From contig CAVSGZ010000013.1 in assembly GCA_963727765.1 (NCBI GenBank), positions 124,001 through 188,000 on the forward strand: DNA of 64,000 nucleotides, in the 5' to 3' direction. Origin of the DNA: FEN-299 sp963727765. GTDB taxonomy: Bacteria; Acidobacteriota; Vicinamibacteria; Vicinamibacterales; Fen-181. Positions 24,677 to 33,103 of the stretch are shown piece after piece. Position numbers and translations under genes: made by a program. Below the pieces are notes generated by a model. The model made no database searches, was not told the origin of the DNA, and saw nothing but the letters and a program-made list of their open reading frames with translations. Each line of letters begins with the position of its first letter. Positions within the stretch are counted from its first letter, which is position 1.

Positions 24677-26700
24677 GGGTGGATCCCCGCCACCGCACGG
24701 CCGAGCGCCAGGCGGCAGCCGCCGCCGGTCTCCAGCGCCGTGCCGGAGAGAGGATCCTGCTCGACCACGACACCCTCGCCGGCCACGCGCGGCGTGATCC
24801 CGAGCCGCGCGAGCAGGCGCAGCGCCTCGCGGCCGCTGAGCCCGCGCAACTCGGGCAGCACGACCTGGCCCGCCACCGATGAGTTCATCGCTGGCACGAT
24901 GGCCAGCGGCGCGACCGGGCCCGCCACCTTGATCTCGCTGGCGGCGTCGTGGCGCGCGACCAGCACGGGCGGCGCGGGATCCACGTTCGGCATGATGCCG
25001 AGGTAGCGCAGCGCGGGCTCGGCGATGCGGCGGAAGATCGGCGCCGACACGGTGCCGCCGAACGGCGGGTTGGGTCCCCGCGGCGTGTCGATGACGACGA
25101 GGATCGTGAGCGCCGGCTGGCGCGAGGGAACGAAGCCGACAAACGACACGTTGTAGTCGTGCTCGAGGTAGTGCCCGTTCAGGTTCTTGTTCGCCGTGCC
25201 GGTCTTTCCCGCCACCGTGAAGTCCGGGAGCGCCGCGAGCTTGCCGGTGCCCTGCGTGACGACGCCTTCCATGATCGCCGTCATTTCCGCCGCGGTCTCC
25301 GGGGACGTGACCCGGCGAATCACCTTGCGGGGCACGGGCACGCGCCCGTCGGCGTCGATCACGGCGCGGACGATCCGCGGCTGCACGAGCTCGCCGCCGT
25401 TGGCCACGGCGCTCGCCGCGGCGGCCATCTGGAGCGGCGTCACGCTCACCTGGTAACCCATCGACACCGACGCCAACGCGCTGTCGGTCCACTGCGACGG
25501 CTGCCAGACGATCCCGGCACTCTCTCCCGGAAAATCCGGGGACAGCCTCGTCCCGAACCCGAAGCTCCTGACGTAGCGGCCGAGCCGCTCGGCGCCGAGG
25601 CGGAAACCGATCTTGATCGCGCCGACGTTGCTCGACTTCACGATCACATCGGTAAGACTGAGCGTCCCGTATGCGTGCCCCTCGGCTTCTCGCACAACGC
25701 GCTTGGGACCGACCGCAATCGACCCGCCCCCGGTATCGATGAGGTCAGTCGGCCGCATGACCTTCTCTTCGAGCGCGGCCGACGCGGTCACGAGCTTGAA
25801 GGTCGAACCCGGCTCGTAGACGTCCTGCACGCCGCGGTTGCGCTGCTCGTCGGGCGTCGAGAGGCGGTACGAGTTGGGGTTGAACGTCGGGTAGCTCGCC
25901 AACGCCAGGATCTCGCCCGACGCGGGGTCCATCATCACGACCGCGCCGCCTGCGGCATGGTTCTCGAGGACGCCAGCCTCGAGCTCGCGCTCGGCGAGAT
26001 GCTGCAGGAAGGCATCGATCGTCAGCTCCAGCGATGTGCCCGGCACGGGGTCCTGCCCCACCCGGCTGAACGCCTGCGGGCGCTTTCGGCCGTCGAGTTC
26101 GAGCAGCATCTGGCCAGGCGTTCCACGCAGCTTCGCGTCGTAGGTCGCCTCGAGGCCGGCGAGCCCCTTGTTCTCGGCCCCGACGTACCCGAGGACCGAC
26201 GCGGCGAGCTCGCGGTTCGGATAGAAGCGCCCCGGCTCCTTCATGAAGTAGATCCCGTCGATCTTCAGCTCGGCCACGCGGCGGGCCGCGTCCGGATCGA
26301 CGCGGTGCCTGACGAAGGCGAACGCGCTCTTGCGGCCGAGCGTCCTGACGAGCGCCGCGCGATCGGCCTCGTCGCAGTCGCCAAGGGCGCCGCAGATTCG
26401 AGAGGCCGCCGGCACCGGGTTCTGCACCTTGCCCGGGTTGGCGTACACCGTGTCGACATCGACGCTGTAGGCGAGCACGTGGCCGTGGCGGTCGAGCAGG
26501 TCACCCCGCCGCGCCGGCACTTCGAGGAGCCGGCTCCGCTGGCTCTCCGCGCGCATCTCGAGGTCGTGGCGCTGGTAGATCTGCAGGTTGACGAGGCGGG
26601 CGAGGATGGCGAGCGCGCAGAGGCCGAACAGCGCGGCGACCACCGCCAGCCGGCGTCCGACGGTGCGTCTCCAACCAAGAGGATCGCGCGGCTCGACCAT
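24673..26700 (-). CDS. ftsI: Septal penicillin-binding protein FtsI (PBP3) with C-terminal PASTA domain
   Basis: 675 residues: a TM anchor at about 17-40, the pedestal domain, and a transpeptidase with STFK (299-302), SSN (356-358) and KTGT (499-502). After the transpeptidase, residues about 610-672 form one PASTA domain (LPELRGLSGREALRLLARLG), which many Gram-negative FtsI proteins lack. It crosslinks septal peptidoglycan with FtsW. The stop overlaps murE. It starts nine bases after ftsL. Confidence 0.96.
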   Translation of the reverse strand: MVEPRDPLGWRRTVGRRLAVVAALFGLCALAILARLVNLQIYQRHDLEMRAESQRSRLLEVPARRGDLLDRHGHVLAYSVDVDTVYANPGKVQNPVPAASRICGALGDCDEADRAALVRTLGRKSAFAFVRHRVDPDAARRVAELKIDGIYFMKEPGRFYPNRELAASVLGYVGAENKGLAGLEATYDAKLRGTPGQMLLELDGRKRPQAFSRVGQDPVPGTSLELTIDAFLQHLAERELEAGVLENHAAGGAVVMMDPASGEILALASYPTFNPNSYRLSTPDEQRNRGVQDVYEPGSTFKLVTASAALEEKVMRPTDLIDTGGGSIAVGPKRVVREAEGHAYGTLSLTDVIVKSSNVGAIKIGFRLGAERLGRYVRSFGFGTRLSPDFPGESAGIVWQPSQWTDSALASVSMGYQVSVTPLQMAAAASAVANGGELVQPRIVRAVIDADGRVPVPRKVIRRVTSPETAAEMTAIMEGVVTQGTGKLAALPDFTVAGKTGTANKNLNGHYLEHDYNVSFVGFVPSRQPALTILVVIDTPRGPNPPFGGTVSAPIFRRIAEPALRYLGIMPNVDPAPPVLVARHDAASEIKVAGPVAPLAIVPAMNSSVAGQVVLPELRGLSGREALRLLARLGITPRVAGEGVVVEQDPLSGTALETGGGCRLALGRAVAGIHP

Positions 26701-26709
26701 GTCCGGTTC

Positions 26710-27111
26710 CTAGCGCAGGGCCACCACCGACGACGGCGGAGCCGGCGGCGGCACGAAGCGCTCAATCACAATGGCGTTGTCCCGTCCTGGGGCGACGAGA
26801 TGAAGCTGGTTCGTCGCCAGCCACTCGATGTGGGCCGGCGATTGAAGCGATGCAATCTCCAGGCGCAGGCGACGGCCGATCTCGTCCTCTTCGGCGAGCG
26901 AACGCTTGATCTCCTCCAACCGGTAGCCGTGCGACACGGGCGCCGACCGCTGCCAGCCGTCGAAGAGCGCGGCCGCCAGCACGACCAGCCCGATCGCCAG
27001 CCAGCGCCGGAACTCGACATGCCGCGACCGGTCGACCTCGTGGACGACCTGCTGCGGCAACAGCACGGGGTCCATCTCGAACGCGGTCGTGGGACGAGCC
27101 CTGCCGTGCAT
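26710..27111 (-). CDS. ftsL: Cell division protein FtsL
   Basis: 133 residues: about 36 cytoplasmic residues, one TM segment (WLAIGLVVLAAALF), then a coiled coil (RLEEIKRSLAEEDEIGRRLRLEIASL) and a short Pro-rich end. Size, topology and place between rsmH and ftsI identify it; sequence is poorly conserved in this family. It activates FtsWI with FtsB and FtsQ. Confidence 0.85.
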   Translation of the reverse strand: MHGRARPTTAFEMDPVLLPQQVVHEVDRSRHVEFRRWLAIGLVVLAAALFDGWQRSAPVSHGYRLEEIKRSLAEEDEIGRRLRLEIASLQSPAHIEWLATNQLHLVAPGRDNAIVIERFVPPPAPPSSVVALR

Positions 27112-27139
27112 GTCGCTGATCCCTTCCGGAGAACCTGCC

Positions 27140-28027
27140 TCACTCCACCCGCTCGACGGCCCGGAGCTTCGCGCTCCGCGCGCGCGGGTTGGCCGCCACT
27201 TCCTCGTCGCTCGGCTGCGTCGCCCGCCGTCGCAGCAGCCGGAACGACGTCGCCTCGCTGGCGGCGAGACCGCGGAGCGAGTGCTTGACGACGCGGTCCT
27301 CGAGCGAATGAAACGCCAGCACGACCAGCCGCCCGCCGGGCGCGAGGCGCCGGCAGGCCTGGTCGAGAAACCCGTCGAGCCCCTCCAGCTCGCCGTTCAC
27401 CGCGATGCGGAGCGCCTGAAAGGTCCGCGTCGCCGGGTGAATCGGGCTGTATCCCCGGCGCGGCACCGCCTGCCGCACGATCGCGGCCAGCTGGCCCGTC
27501 GTCGACGCCGGACCCGTGCGCCGCGCCTCGACAATCGCACGCGCGATCCGCCGCGAGTACCGCTCCTCGCCGAACCGGTAGATCAGGTTCGCGAGGTCCT
27601 CCTCCGGCAGATCCGCGACCAGGTCGGCGGCGGTCGCGCCAGCCGATTGGTCCATGCGCATGTCGAGCGGCTCGTCCCGCTGAAAACTGAACCCGCGCCC
27701 CTCGCCGTCGAACTGCAGGGAAGAGACACCGAGATCGACCAGGATGCCGTCGACGCCGCCGATGCCCCGCGCATCGAGCACGCGGTCGATCTCGCGGTAG
27801 TTCGCCTGCACCAGCTCCACCTGGCTGCTCCACCGAGCCAGGCGCTCACGCGCGATGGAGAGCGCCTCGCCATCGCGGTCGATCCCGATCAGGCGACCCG
27901 CGCCCGCCTCGAGCACGGCCGCCGCGTGGCCGCCAAGGCCGAGCGTGCAATCGACGAACAGCCCTCCGCGCCCTGGAGCAAGGGCCTGCACGACCTCGGC
28001 CCTCATCACCGGAACATGCTCGGGCAT
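27140..28027 (-). CDS. rsmH: 16S rRNA m4C1402 methyltransferase
   Basis: 295 residues (MraW family). The start EHVPVMRAEVV, the SAM loop VDCTLGLGGHA, the substrate region GFSFQRDEPLDMRMD and the end NPRARSAKLRAVER are all canonical. It N4-methylates C1402 in the ribosomal P site. It sits between mraZ (24 bp gap) and ftsL (28 bp gap). Confidence 0.97.
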   Translation of the reverse strand: MPEHVPVMRAEVVQALAPGRGGLFVDCTLGLGGHAAAVLEAGAGRLIGIDRDGEALSIARERLARWSSQVELVQANYREIDRVLDARGIGGVDGILVDLGVSSLQFDGEGRGFSFQRDEPLDMRMDQSAGATAADLVADLPEEDLANLIYRFGEERYSRRIARAIVEARRTGPASTTGQLAAIVRQAVPRRGYSPIHPATRTFQALRIAVNGELEGLDGFLDQACRRLAPGGRLVVLAFHSLEDRVVKHSLRGLAASEATSFRLLRRRATQPSDEEVAANPRARSAKLRAVERVE

Positions 28028-28051
28028 GAGCGTCGCCGTCCCGACCCGCGG

Positions 28052-28519
28052 TTACGGACCTGCGGTCTTGGCGGACTGCCGCAACAGCCCCGCCAGGACG
28101 CGACGGTCGGCGTCGGTGAATGGCGCCGCAGCCAGGTCGGCCTTGAGCCGCTCGAGGTTCCAGACCTCGAGATGGTCGAAGCTGCCGACGACGGCGACCT
28201 CGCCGGCCATGCCGGTCTGATCGCGCAGCCGCTGGTGGATGAGCACCCGACCCTGGTTGTCGATGTCCGCCACCTGGCCGAAGAAGCTGGTGTGTTTGAA
28301 GAAGCGATCCACTTCGGGATCGCGCACCAGCCCCTGGGCGCCGAGTTGTCGCTCGATTTCGGTCCAGACCGACATGGGGTACAGGCAGGCACACACCCCG
28401 TCGAGGCTGGTCACGAAGAGCTCGCGGCCGTGCTGCTCCTCGATGGAAGCAAGGAAATCGCGCGGGATCTTCAGGCGGCTCTTTTCGTCGATTTTCGCCG
28501 TGAAACTTCCGCGCAACAT
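28052..28519 (-). CDS. mraZ: Transcriptional regulator MraZ
   Basis: 155 residues with two AbrB-like repeats; the DNA-binding loops are DEKSRLKIPRDF and DNQGRVLIHQRL. MraZ rings bind repeats in their own promoter and regulate the dcw cluster. First gene of the cluster, with a promoter and operator just upstream (28530-28586). Confidence 0.96.
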   Translation of the reverse strand: MLRGSFTAKIDEKSRLKIPRDFLASIEEQHGRELFVTSLDGVCACLYPMSVWTEIERQLGAQGLVRDPEVDRFFKHTSFFGQVADIDNQGRVLIHQRLRDQTGMAGEVAVVGSFDHLEVWNLERLKADLAAAPFTDADRRVLAGLLRQSAKTAGP

Positions 28520-28529
28520 GACAGGTCTC

Positions 28530-28553
28530 CCACCTCACTCCACTCTGGACCAC
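28530..28553 (-). promoter_or_regulatory. MraZ operator: three GTGG boxes at 10-bp spacing
   Basis: On the minus strand GTGG occurs at 28553-28550, 28543-28540 and 28533-28530, exactly one helical turn apart, between the -10 box and the mraZ ATG. This is the pattern known for MraZ binding sites. The last box (GTGGGAG) also serves as the ribosome site. Confidence 0.8.
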
Positions 28554-28557
28554 ACGG

Positions 28558-28586
28558 ATGGTAAGTGACGGACTCTGTGATGTCAA
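28558..28586 (-). promoter_or_regulatory. Sigma-70-type promoter of the dcw cluster
   Basis: TTGACA (28586-28581), 17 bp, TACCAT (28563-28558). The predicted start near 28551 falls in the first MraZ box, so bound MraZ would block initiation. Confidence 0.82.
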
Positions 28587-28754
28587 TCCCCAAGAAACAG
28601 AACTAGTTGGCCCTGCGTGCGGAAATGTCAGATTTTCGTCTTTGCTTCGCCTGTTTTGGCGTCAGATTTGTCGCCGGTCGCCCGCCGGCCCCGTGCGGCG
28701 GGCTGGCGCGGTGTGTCTGCTGCCTGGCCAGCGTGGTAGCATCTTCAACACGCC

Positions 28755-29849
28755 ATGCTTCGAACCGCGCTGATTGGGTTCCCGTCGTCGGGCAAGACCA
28801 CGTTGTTCCAGTTGATGACCAGCCACCACGAGGCGCCGCGGACGGGCCACGGCAAGCTCGAGGCGGTCGTCGGCGTTGCCCGGGTGCCTGACGCCCGCGT
28901 GGATCGGCTGGCCGAACTCTACACGCCGAAGAAGAAGACACCGGCGACGGTGGAGTTCGCCGATCTCGCCGGCGCGGGCCGCAGCGGCGCGGAGGCGCTG
29001 CTCGACGTCGCGCCCTACCGCAACGCCGACGCGCTGGTGCACGTGGTCCGGGCATTCCGCGACCCGACGGTCACGCATCACGCCGAGGCGATCGACCCGG
29101 CCGCCGACGCGCAGGCCATGGACGACGAACTGCTGCTCGCCGACCTCGCCGTCGTCGAGAAGCGGATCGAGCGGATCGAGCGCGATCTCAAAAAGGGGCG
29201 GACGAGCGAGCTCGAGCGCGAGCGGGCCTTGATCCTCCGCTGCAAGGAGACGCTCGAGAACGGGTCCCCGATCAGGGGCCTCGCCATGACCGACGACGAG
29301 CGGAAGATGCTCAGGGGATTCCAGTTCCTCTCGGCCAAGCCGCTGCTGCTCGTCGTGAACCTCGACGACGCGGACATCGGGCTGCTGGCCGACCCTGCCC
29401 GCGCTGCCGCGGCAGCCGGGCTGACGGCGTTCCTCGCGCGCCCGCACACCGCGGTCGTGGCCGTGTGCGCGAAGATCGAACTCGAGATCGGGCAGCTCGA
29501 CGCCGCTGACGCGCAGGCGTTCCTCGCCGATCTGGGCCTCGGCGAATCCGGTATCGACCGTGTCATTCGCACCACCTACGATCTGCTCGGGTACATTTCG
29601 TTCCTCACCGCCGGCGAGGACGAGTGCCGCGCCTGGTCGATCCCGCGCGGTACTCACGCTCAATTGGCCGCCGGCGAGATCCACACCGACATCGCGCGCG
29701 GCTTCATCCGCGCCGAGGTGGTTCGCTTCGAGCACCTGATCGCCCGCGGCTCGCTCGCGGTCTGCCGCGAGCACGGCGAGGTTAGGCTCGAGGGGAAGGA
29801 TTACGTCGTGCAGGACGGCGACGTCATCAACTTCCGGTTCGCAACCTAG
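28755..29849 (+). CDS. ychF: YchF/OLA1-like GTPase/ATPase with TGS domain
   Basis: 364 residues from ATG 28755. The P-loop is GFPSSGKTT rather than the usual GLPNVGKST; DLAGAGRSG is the switch II region; IDPAADAQAMDDELLLADL and EKRIERIERDLKKG match the YchF helical arm. The C-terminal TGS domain ends VQDGDVINFRF. YchF proteins bind ribosomes and prefer ATP. It is a divergent family member. It is divergent from mraZ; a GC-rich hairpin (GCCCGCCG/CGGCGGGC) lies in the shared 235-bp intergenic region. Confidence 0.85.
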   Translation: MLRTALIGFPSSGKTTLFQLMTSHHEAPRTGHGKLEAVVGVARVPDARVDRLAELYTPKKKTPATVEFADLAGAGRSGAEALLDVAPYRNADALVHVVRAFRDPTVTHHAEAIDPAADAQAMDDELLLADLAVVEKRIERIERDLKKGRTSELERERALILRCKETLENGSPIRGLAMTDDERKMLRGFQFLSAKPLLLVVNLDDADIGLLADPARAAAAAGLTAFLARPHTAVVAVCAKIELEIGQLDAADAQAFLADLGLGESGIDRVIRTTYDLLGYISFLTAGEDECRAWSIPRGTHAQLAAGEIHTDIARGFIRAEVVRFEHLIARGSLAVCREHGEVRLEGKDYVVQDGDVINFRFAT

Positions 29850-29889
29850 CCGGCGCCCGGTCCGACGCCGTGCGCCGAGTGGAGACAGC

Positions 29890-30751
29890 GTGGCCTCACC
29901 CGAACAGACGTCGGTCGTGATTCCCGCCTTCAACGAGGCCGACGTCATTGCGGACGTCGTGGCGGGACTCCGCCAGTCAGCCGACTGGCGCGAGATCCTC
30001 GTCATCGACGACGGGTCGCGCGACCAGACCGCAGCAGCGGCGGCGGCGGCGGGCGCTCGGGTGATCAGACATCCCTACAACAAGGGCAACGGCGCGTCGG
30101 TGAAGACCGGCATCCGGGCGGCCAGTGGCGAATACGTCCTGATCATCGACGCCGACGGTCAGCATCGGCCGGCCGACGCCGTTCGCCTCGTCTCGCGGCT
30201 GGGTGAGTACCGATCTTGTGGTGGGCGCCAGGGCGCGCGCGACGCAGGCGACCTGGGGCCGGCGCCTTGGAAACGCCGCGCTGAACGGGCTGGCCTCGTA
30301 CCTGACCGGCCGTCCGATTCCGGACCTCACTTCCGGCTTCCGCGCCGCGCGGCGGCTGCAGCTCCGGGAGTTCATCCACCTGCTGCCCAACGGATTCTCC
30401 ACGCCGACGACAACCACCCTGTCGTTCGTGAAGGCCGGGTACAACGTGGCGTTCGAGCCGGTCGAGGCGCGGCCGCGAATCGGCCAGTCGAAGATCAACC
30501 TGTTCCGCGACGGCGCCCGCTTCTTCCTCATCGTGCTGAAGGTGGTGACGCTGTTCAGCCCCCTCCGCCTGTTCCTGCCCGTGAGTCTCGCGTCGTTCGC
30601 GCTCGGCGTCGGCTACGCGGCCTGGACCATTGCGACGCAGTCGCACGTCACGAACTCCTCAGTGCTGCTCATCATGCTCGGCGTGATTGTCTTCCTGATG
30701 GGCTTGGTCTCGGAGCAGGTCGCGGCCCTGCGGTTCGAGCGGCACGAATAG
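29890..30751 (+). CDS. Family 2 glycosyltransferase with C-terminal TM segments, apparent frameshift
   Basis: GTG 29890 opens a GT-A domain: TSVVIPAFNEADV, LVIDDGSRD and the metal motif IDADGQHRP. At RLGEY the frame breaks; the next frame continues DLVVGARAR, LTSGFRAARR and IGQSKI, then two TM segments. The text at 30207-30211 reads GTACC where one C fewer restores the frame. Corrected length is about 286 residues. Such enzymes transfer a sugar from a nucleotide sugar to polyprenyl phosphate. It lies in a group of envelope genes. Confidence 0.85.
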
Positions 30752-30789
30752 GCGCCGTCCGGGCGTATACTGCGGTCAGAGGTGCACCC

Positions 30790-31431
30790 ATGAGATGGCG
30801 GGGCTCGATCATCGCGGCGGTGATGGTCGTCGGGATTGCGGGGCCCTCGTCGGCCGGCGACGTCCGGCTCGCGATTCGGGGGGGCCTCGTTACGCTCGAC
30901 GCGAAGGACGCAACGCTGCGCGAGATCTTCGCCGAGTGGTCGCGCGTCGGCCAGACGCGCGTGGTGAACGCCGAGCGCCTGAGCGGCGGACAGGTGACGC
31001 TGCAGTTGACCGACGTGCCCGAGCGGCAAGCGCTTGAGACGCTGCTCCGTTCGGCGGCCGGTTTCATCGCCGCGCCGCGCCCGATGCCAGAGTCCTCGCT
31101 CTCCACCTACGACCGCATCGTCCTGATGCCCGGCGCGCGTCCGACCGTCGTGCCAACAGTTGGTGCGCCGGCACCGTCCGCCCAGCCGTCGCCGGGCCGC
31201 GACCGGGTGGCCGTTTCTCCCGTACTGGTGAGCGACGACGAGGACCAAACGGACCAGGATCAGGCCATGCCGGTTTCTTCGCCGTTCGGAGGCCAGCGGC
31301 CCGGGATGCCTGCGGGAAACCCGTACGCGCCCTCTTCGGGACAGGCGGGGGCGGCCCAGGCGCAGCCGGCACCGCCTTCTTCGTCGCAGCGGCCCGGAAT
31401 GCCGACAGCGCCTCCGCAGCCGATAAAGTGA
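30790..31431 (+). CDS. Secreted protein with secretin/TonB N-terminal-like (STN) domain, first of a tandem pair
   Basis: 213 residues from ATG 30790. A signal peptide (1-22) is followed by a domain of about 65 residues (GGLVTLDAKDATLREIFAEW, then VTLQLTDVPERQALETLL) with the alternating pattern of STN/secretin N-domains. The rest is low-complexity Pro/Ser/Gly/Gln. The same frame is open upstream through the glycosyltransferase, but the signal peptide fixes the start. The neighbour at 31451-32248 is a paralog. Possibly periplasmic scaffolding for envelope transport; role unknown. Confidence 0.75.
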   Translation: MRWRGSIIAAVMVVGIAGPSSAGDVRLAIRGGLVTLDAKDATLREIFAEWSRVGQTRVVNAERLSGGQVTLQLTDVPERQALETLLRSAAGFIAAPRPMPESSLSTYDRIVLMPGARPTVVPTVGAPAPSAQPSPGRDRVAVSPVLVSDDEDQTDQDQAMPVSSPFGGQRPGMPAGNPYAPSSGQAGAAQAQPAPPSSSQRPGMPTAPPQPIK

Positions 31432-31450
31432 AGAGATCCGAGGTGATGAG

Positions 31451-32248
31451 GTGAAGCCGTTGGTTCGGTGGGCGCTTGTCGGCGCGTTGCTGGCCGCCGC
31501 GGGGCCGGCCTGGGGCGGCGAGGTGAAGTTGTCGTTCTCGCACGGCCTGGTCACGCTCATCGCCACCGACGCATCGCCGCGGGAGATCCTCAGCGAGTGG
31601 GCACGCCTCGGGCAGGTTCGCGTCACGAACCTCGACCGCCTTGCCGGCGCGCCCGTGACGCTGCAGATGACGGATGTCCCTGAACTCCGGGCGCTCGAGA
31701 CCATCCTGCGCGGAACGGCCGGCTATGTTGCGGCGCCGCGGCGCGAAGTGGTCGCCACCGTCTCGGGGTACGACCGGATCCTGCTGATGCCCGGATTGGC
31801 GCCCGCGATCCCGGTGGTGGCAGCCTCGCCCAGGCCCTCGACGGACACCGCGGGGGAAAGGGGACGTTTCGGCCAGCCACCGTTCGGCATGCCTGGCGGC
31901 GACGCGGGGTCGGCAGGAACGCAGGGGTTTGCGCCGGCCCGGGGCGGGGGCATCACGCCTCTCGGACCGAATCGTCAGGTGATGCAGGGAGCTGGTCGGC
32001 AGTCCTTCGTCGTGGCGCAGCCGGTGACAGACGACGAGACGGCGGACCAGCCCACCCAGATGCCGACCTCGTCCCAGGTTCCTGGATTGCCCGTGGGATC
32101 ACCCGGCCAGGCCAGTGGTTCGCCTGCCCGCCCGGGAGAGATGACCGCGCCGGCGACCACTCCACCCCGCAATCCCTACGGGATACAGAGCCCGACTGTC
32201 GTACCGCCAGGCCAGCCGTCGACCGGGCCGATCAAGGTTCCCGAGTAA
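31451..32248 (+). CDS. Secreted STN-like protein, second of a tandem pair
   Basis: 265 residues from GTG 31451 (GAGGTGATGAG upstream). Signal peptide 1-22 ending AWGG, then the same domain as its neighbour (HGLVTLIATDASPREILSEW, VTLQMTDVPELRALETIL), a segment shared by both (YDRILLMPGLAP), and a long Pro/Gly-rich tail. The pair arose by tandem duplication. Its 3' end overlaps the convergent glycosyltransferase by 17 bp. Confidence 0.75.
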   Translation: MKPLVRWALVGALLAAAGPAWGGEVKLSFSHGLVTLIATDASPREILSEWARLGQVRVTNLDRLAGAPVTLQMTDVPELRALETILRGTAGYVAAPRREVVATVSGYDRILLMPGLAPAIPVVAASPRPSTDTAGERGRFGQPPFGMPGGDAGSAGTQGFAPARGGGITPLGPNRQVMQGAGRQSFVVAQPVTDDETADQPTQMPTSSQVPGLPVGSPGQASGSPARPGEMTAPATTPPRNPYGIQSPTVVPPGQPSTGPIKVPE

Positions 32249-33020
32249 ACGTGGATTCCATCCACTTCCGCACGTCTAGGTCCGCCGCCTGGCGATAGCG
32301 CACGGGCGGCCGCCTCCCCGTCTTCAGGCGCAGCGCGTACAGATCCAGCAACTGGGCGAGGTACCCTAGCCCCTCGCGTGCCGTCATCTTGCTCCGGCCG
32401 GCAGTTCGATCCACAAAGACGAACGGAACCTCGGCTATCGACGCGATGCGCCCGCGGCAGAGCAACTCGAGGCCGATCTTGAATCCAGTGGCTGAAATGC
32501 GCACGCCCTCGATCGCGCTCCGCTTGACCACGAACAGGCCGGAGCCGGCGTCGCGAACCGGTGTCAGCGGCCGCGCCAGCAGGCCCGCGGTTCGGGACAT
32601 GAGGCGCCGCGGCCACGGCCAGTGCGCCGAGGCCCCGCCAGGGATATAGCGGCTGCCGATGACCATGTCGGCGTCGAGCGCCCACAGCGCGGCGAGCAGG
32701 CTGGGCAACACCGACGGCGGGTGGCTCAGGTCGGCGTCCATCACGCCGAGCACCTCGCCACGCGCCCGCTCGAAGCCGGCCATCACCGCGCTGCCAAGCC
32801 CCAGCTTCCCCTCGCGGTGCACGACCTGCATCGGGAAGCGCAGGGCCAGCCGATCGGCGAGATTGCCGGTCCCGTCCGGCGAGTTGTCGTCGACCACGAC
32901 GAGTTCGCCGGCTACCCGGCGTTCGGCAAGAACGGAGGCCACCGCCGACACGAGCGCCTCGAGGTTGGCGCACTCGTTGTAGGTGGGCACGATCAGCGAG
33001 AACTTGCATCCGTCGGCCAT
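32232..33020 (-). CDS. Polyprenol-phosphate glycosyltransferase (DPM1-like, family 2)
   Basis: About 262 residues, starting at MADGCKFSLIVPTYNE. GT-A landmarks: VVDDNSPDGTG, MDADLSHPP, GSRYIPGG and AGRSKM. No C-terminal TM segments follow, unlike the enzyme at 29890-30751. It most likely makes polyprenyl-phosphate-linked hexose for glycosylation of envelope components. The upstream part of the open frame has no homology-like content. Confidence 0.85.
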   Translation of the reverse strand: MADGCKFSLIVPTYNECANLEALVSAVASVLAERRVAGELVVVDDNSPDGTGNLADRLALRFPMQVVHREGKLGLGSAVMAGFERARGEVLGVMDADLSHPPSVLPSLLAALWALDADMVIGSRYIPGGASAHWPWPRRLMSRTAGLLARPLTPVRDAGSGLFVVKRSAIEGVRISATGFKIGLELLCRGRIASIAEVPFVFVDRTAGRSKMTAREGLGYLAQLLDLYALRLKTGRRPPVRYRQAADLDVRKWMESTFTREP

Positions 33021-33103
33021 GGCTCTCCCGGCAGCGGCTTCCACGCATTGTGTCCGATCCGCCACGAAGCCTCCAGCGTTTTCGCCGGGGACCGCGCTAG
33101 AAT

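Noticed and set aside
21714..24773. A 1019-codon frame suggesting a MurE-MurF fusion
   Set aside because: MurE is in another frame with its own start and stop; the murF domain begins at ATG 23117 and the upstream part is out-of-frame antisense-like sequence.
29890..31431. A 513-codon frame joining the glycosyltransferase start to the STN protein
   Set aside because: It exists only because of the one-base insertion near 30210; domain content and the signal peptide separate two genes.
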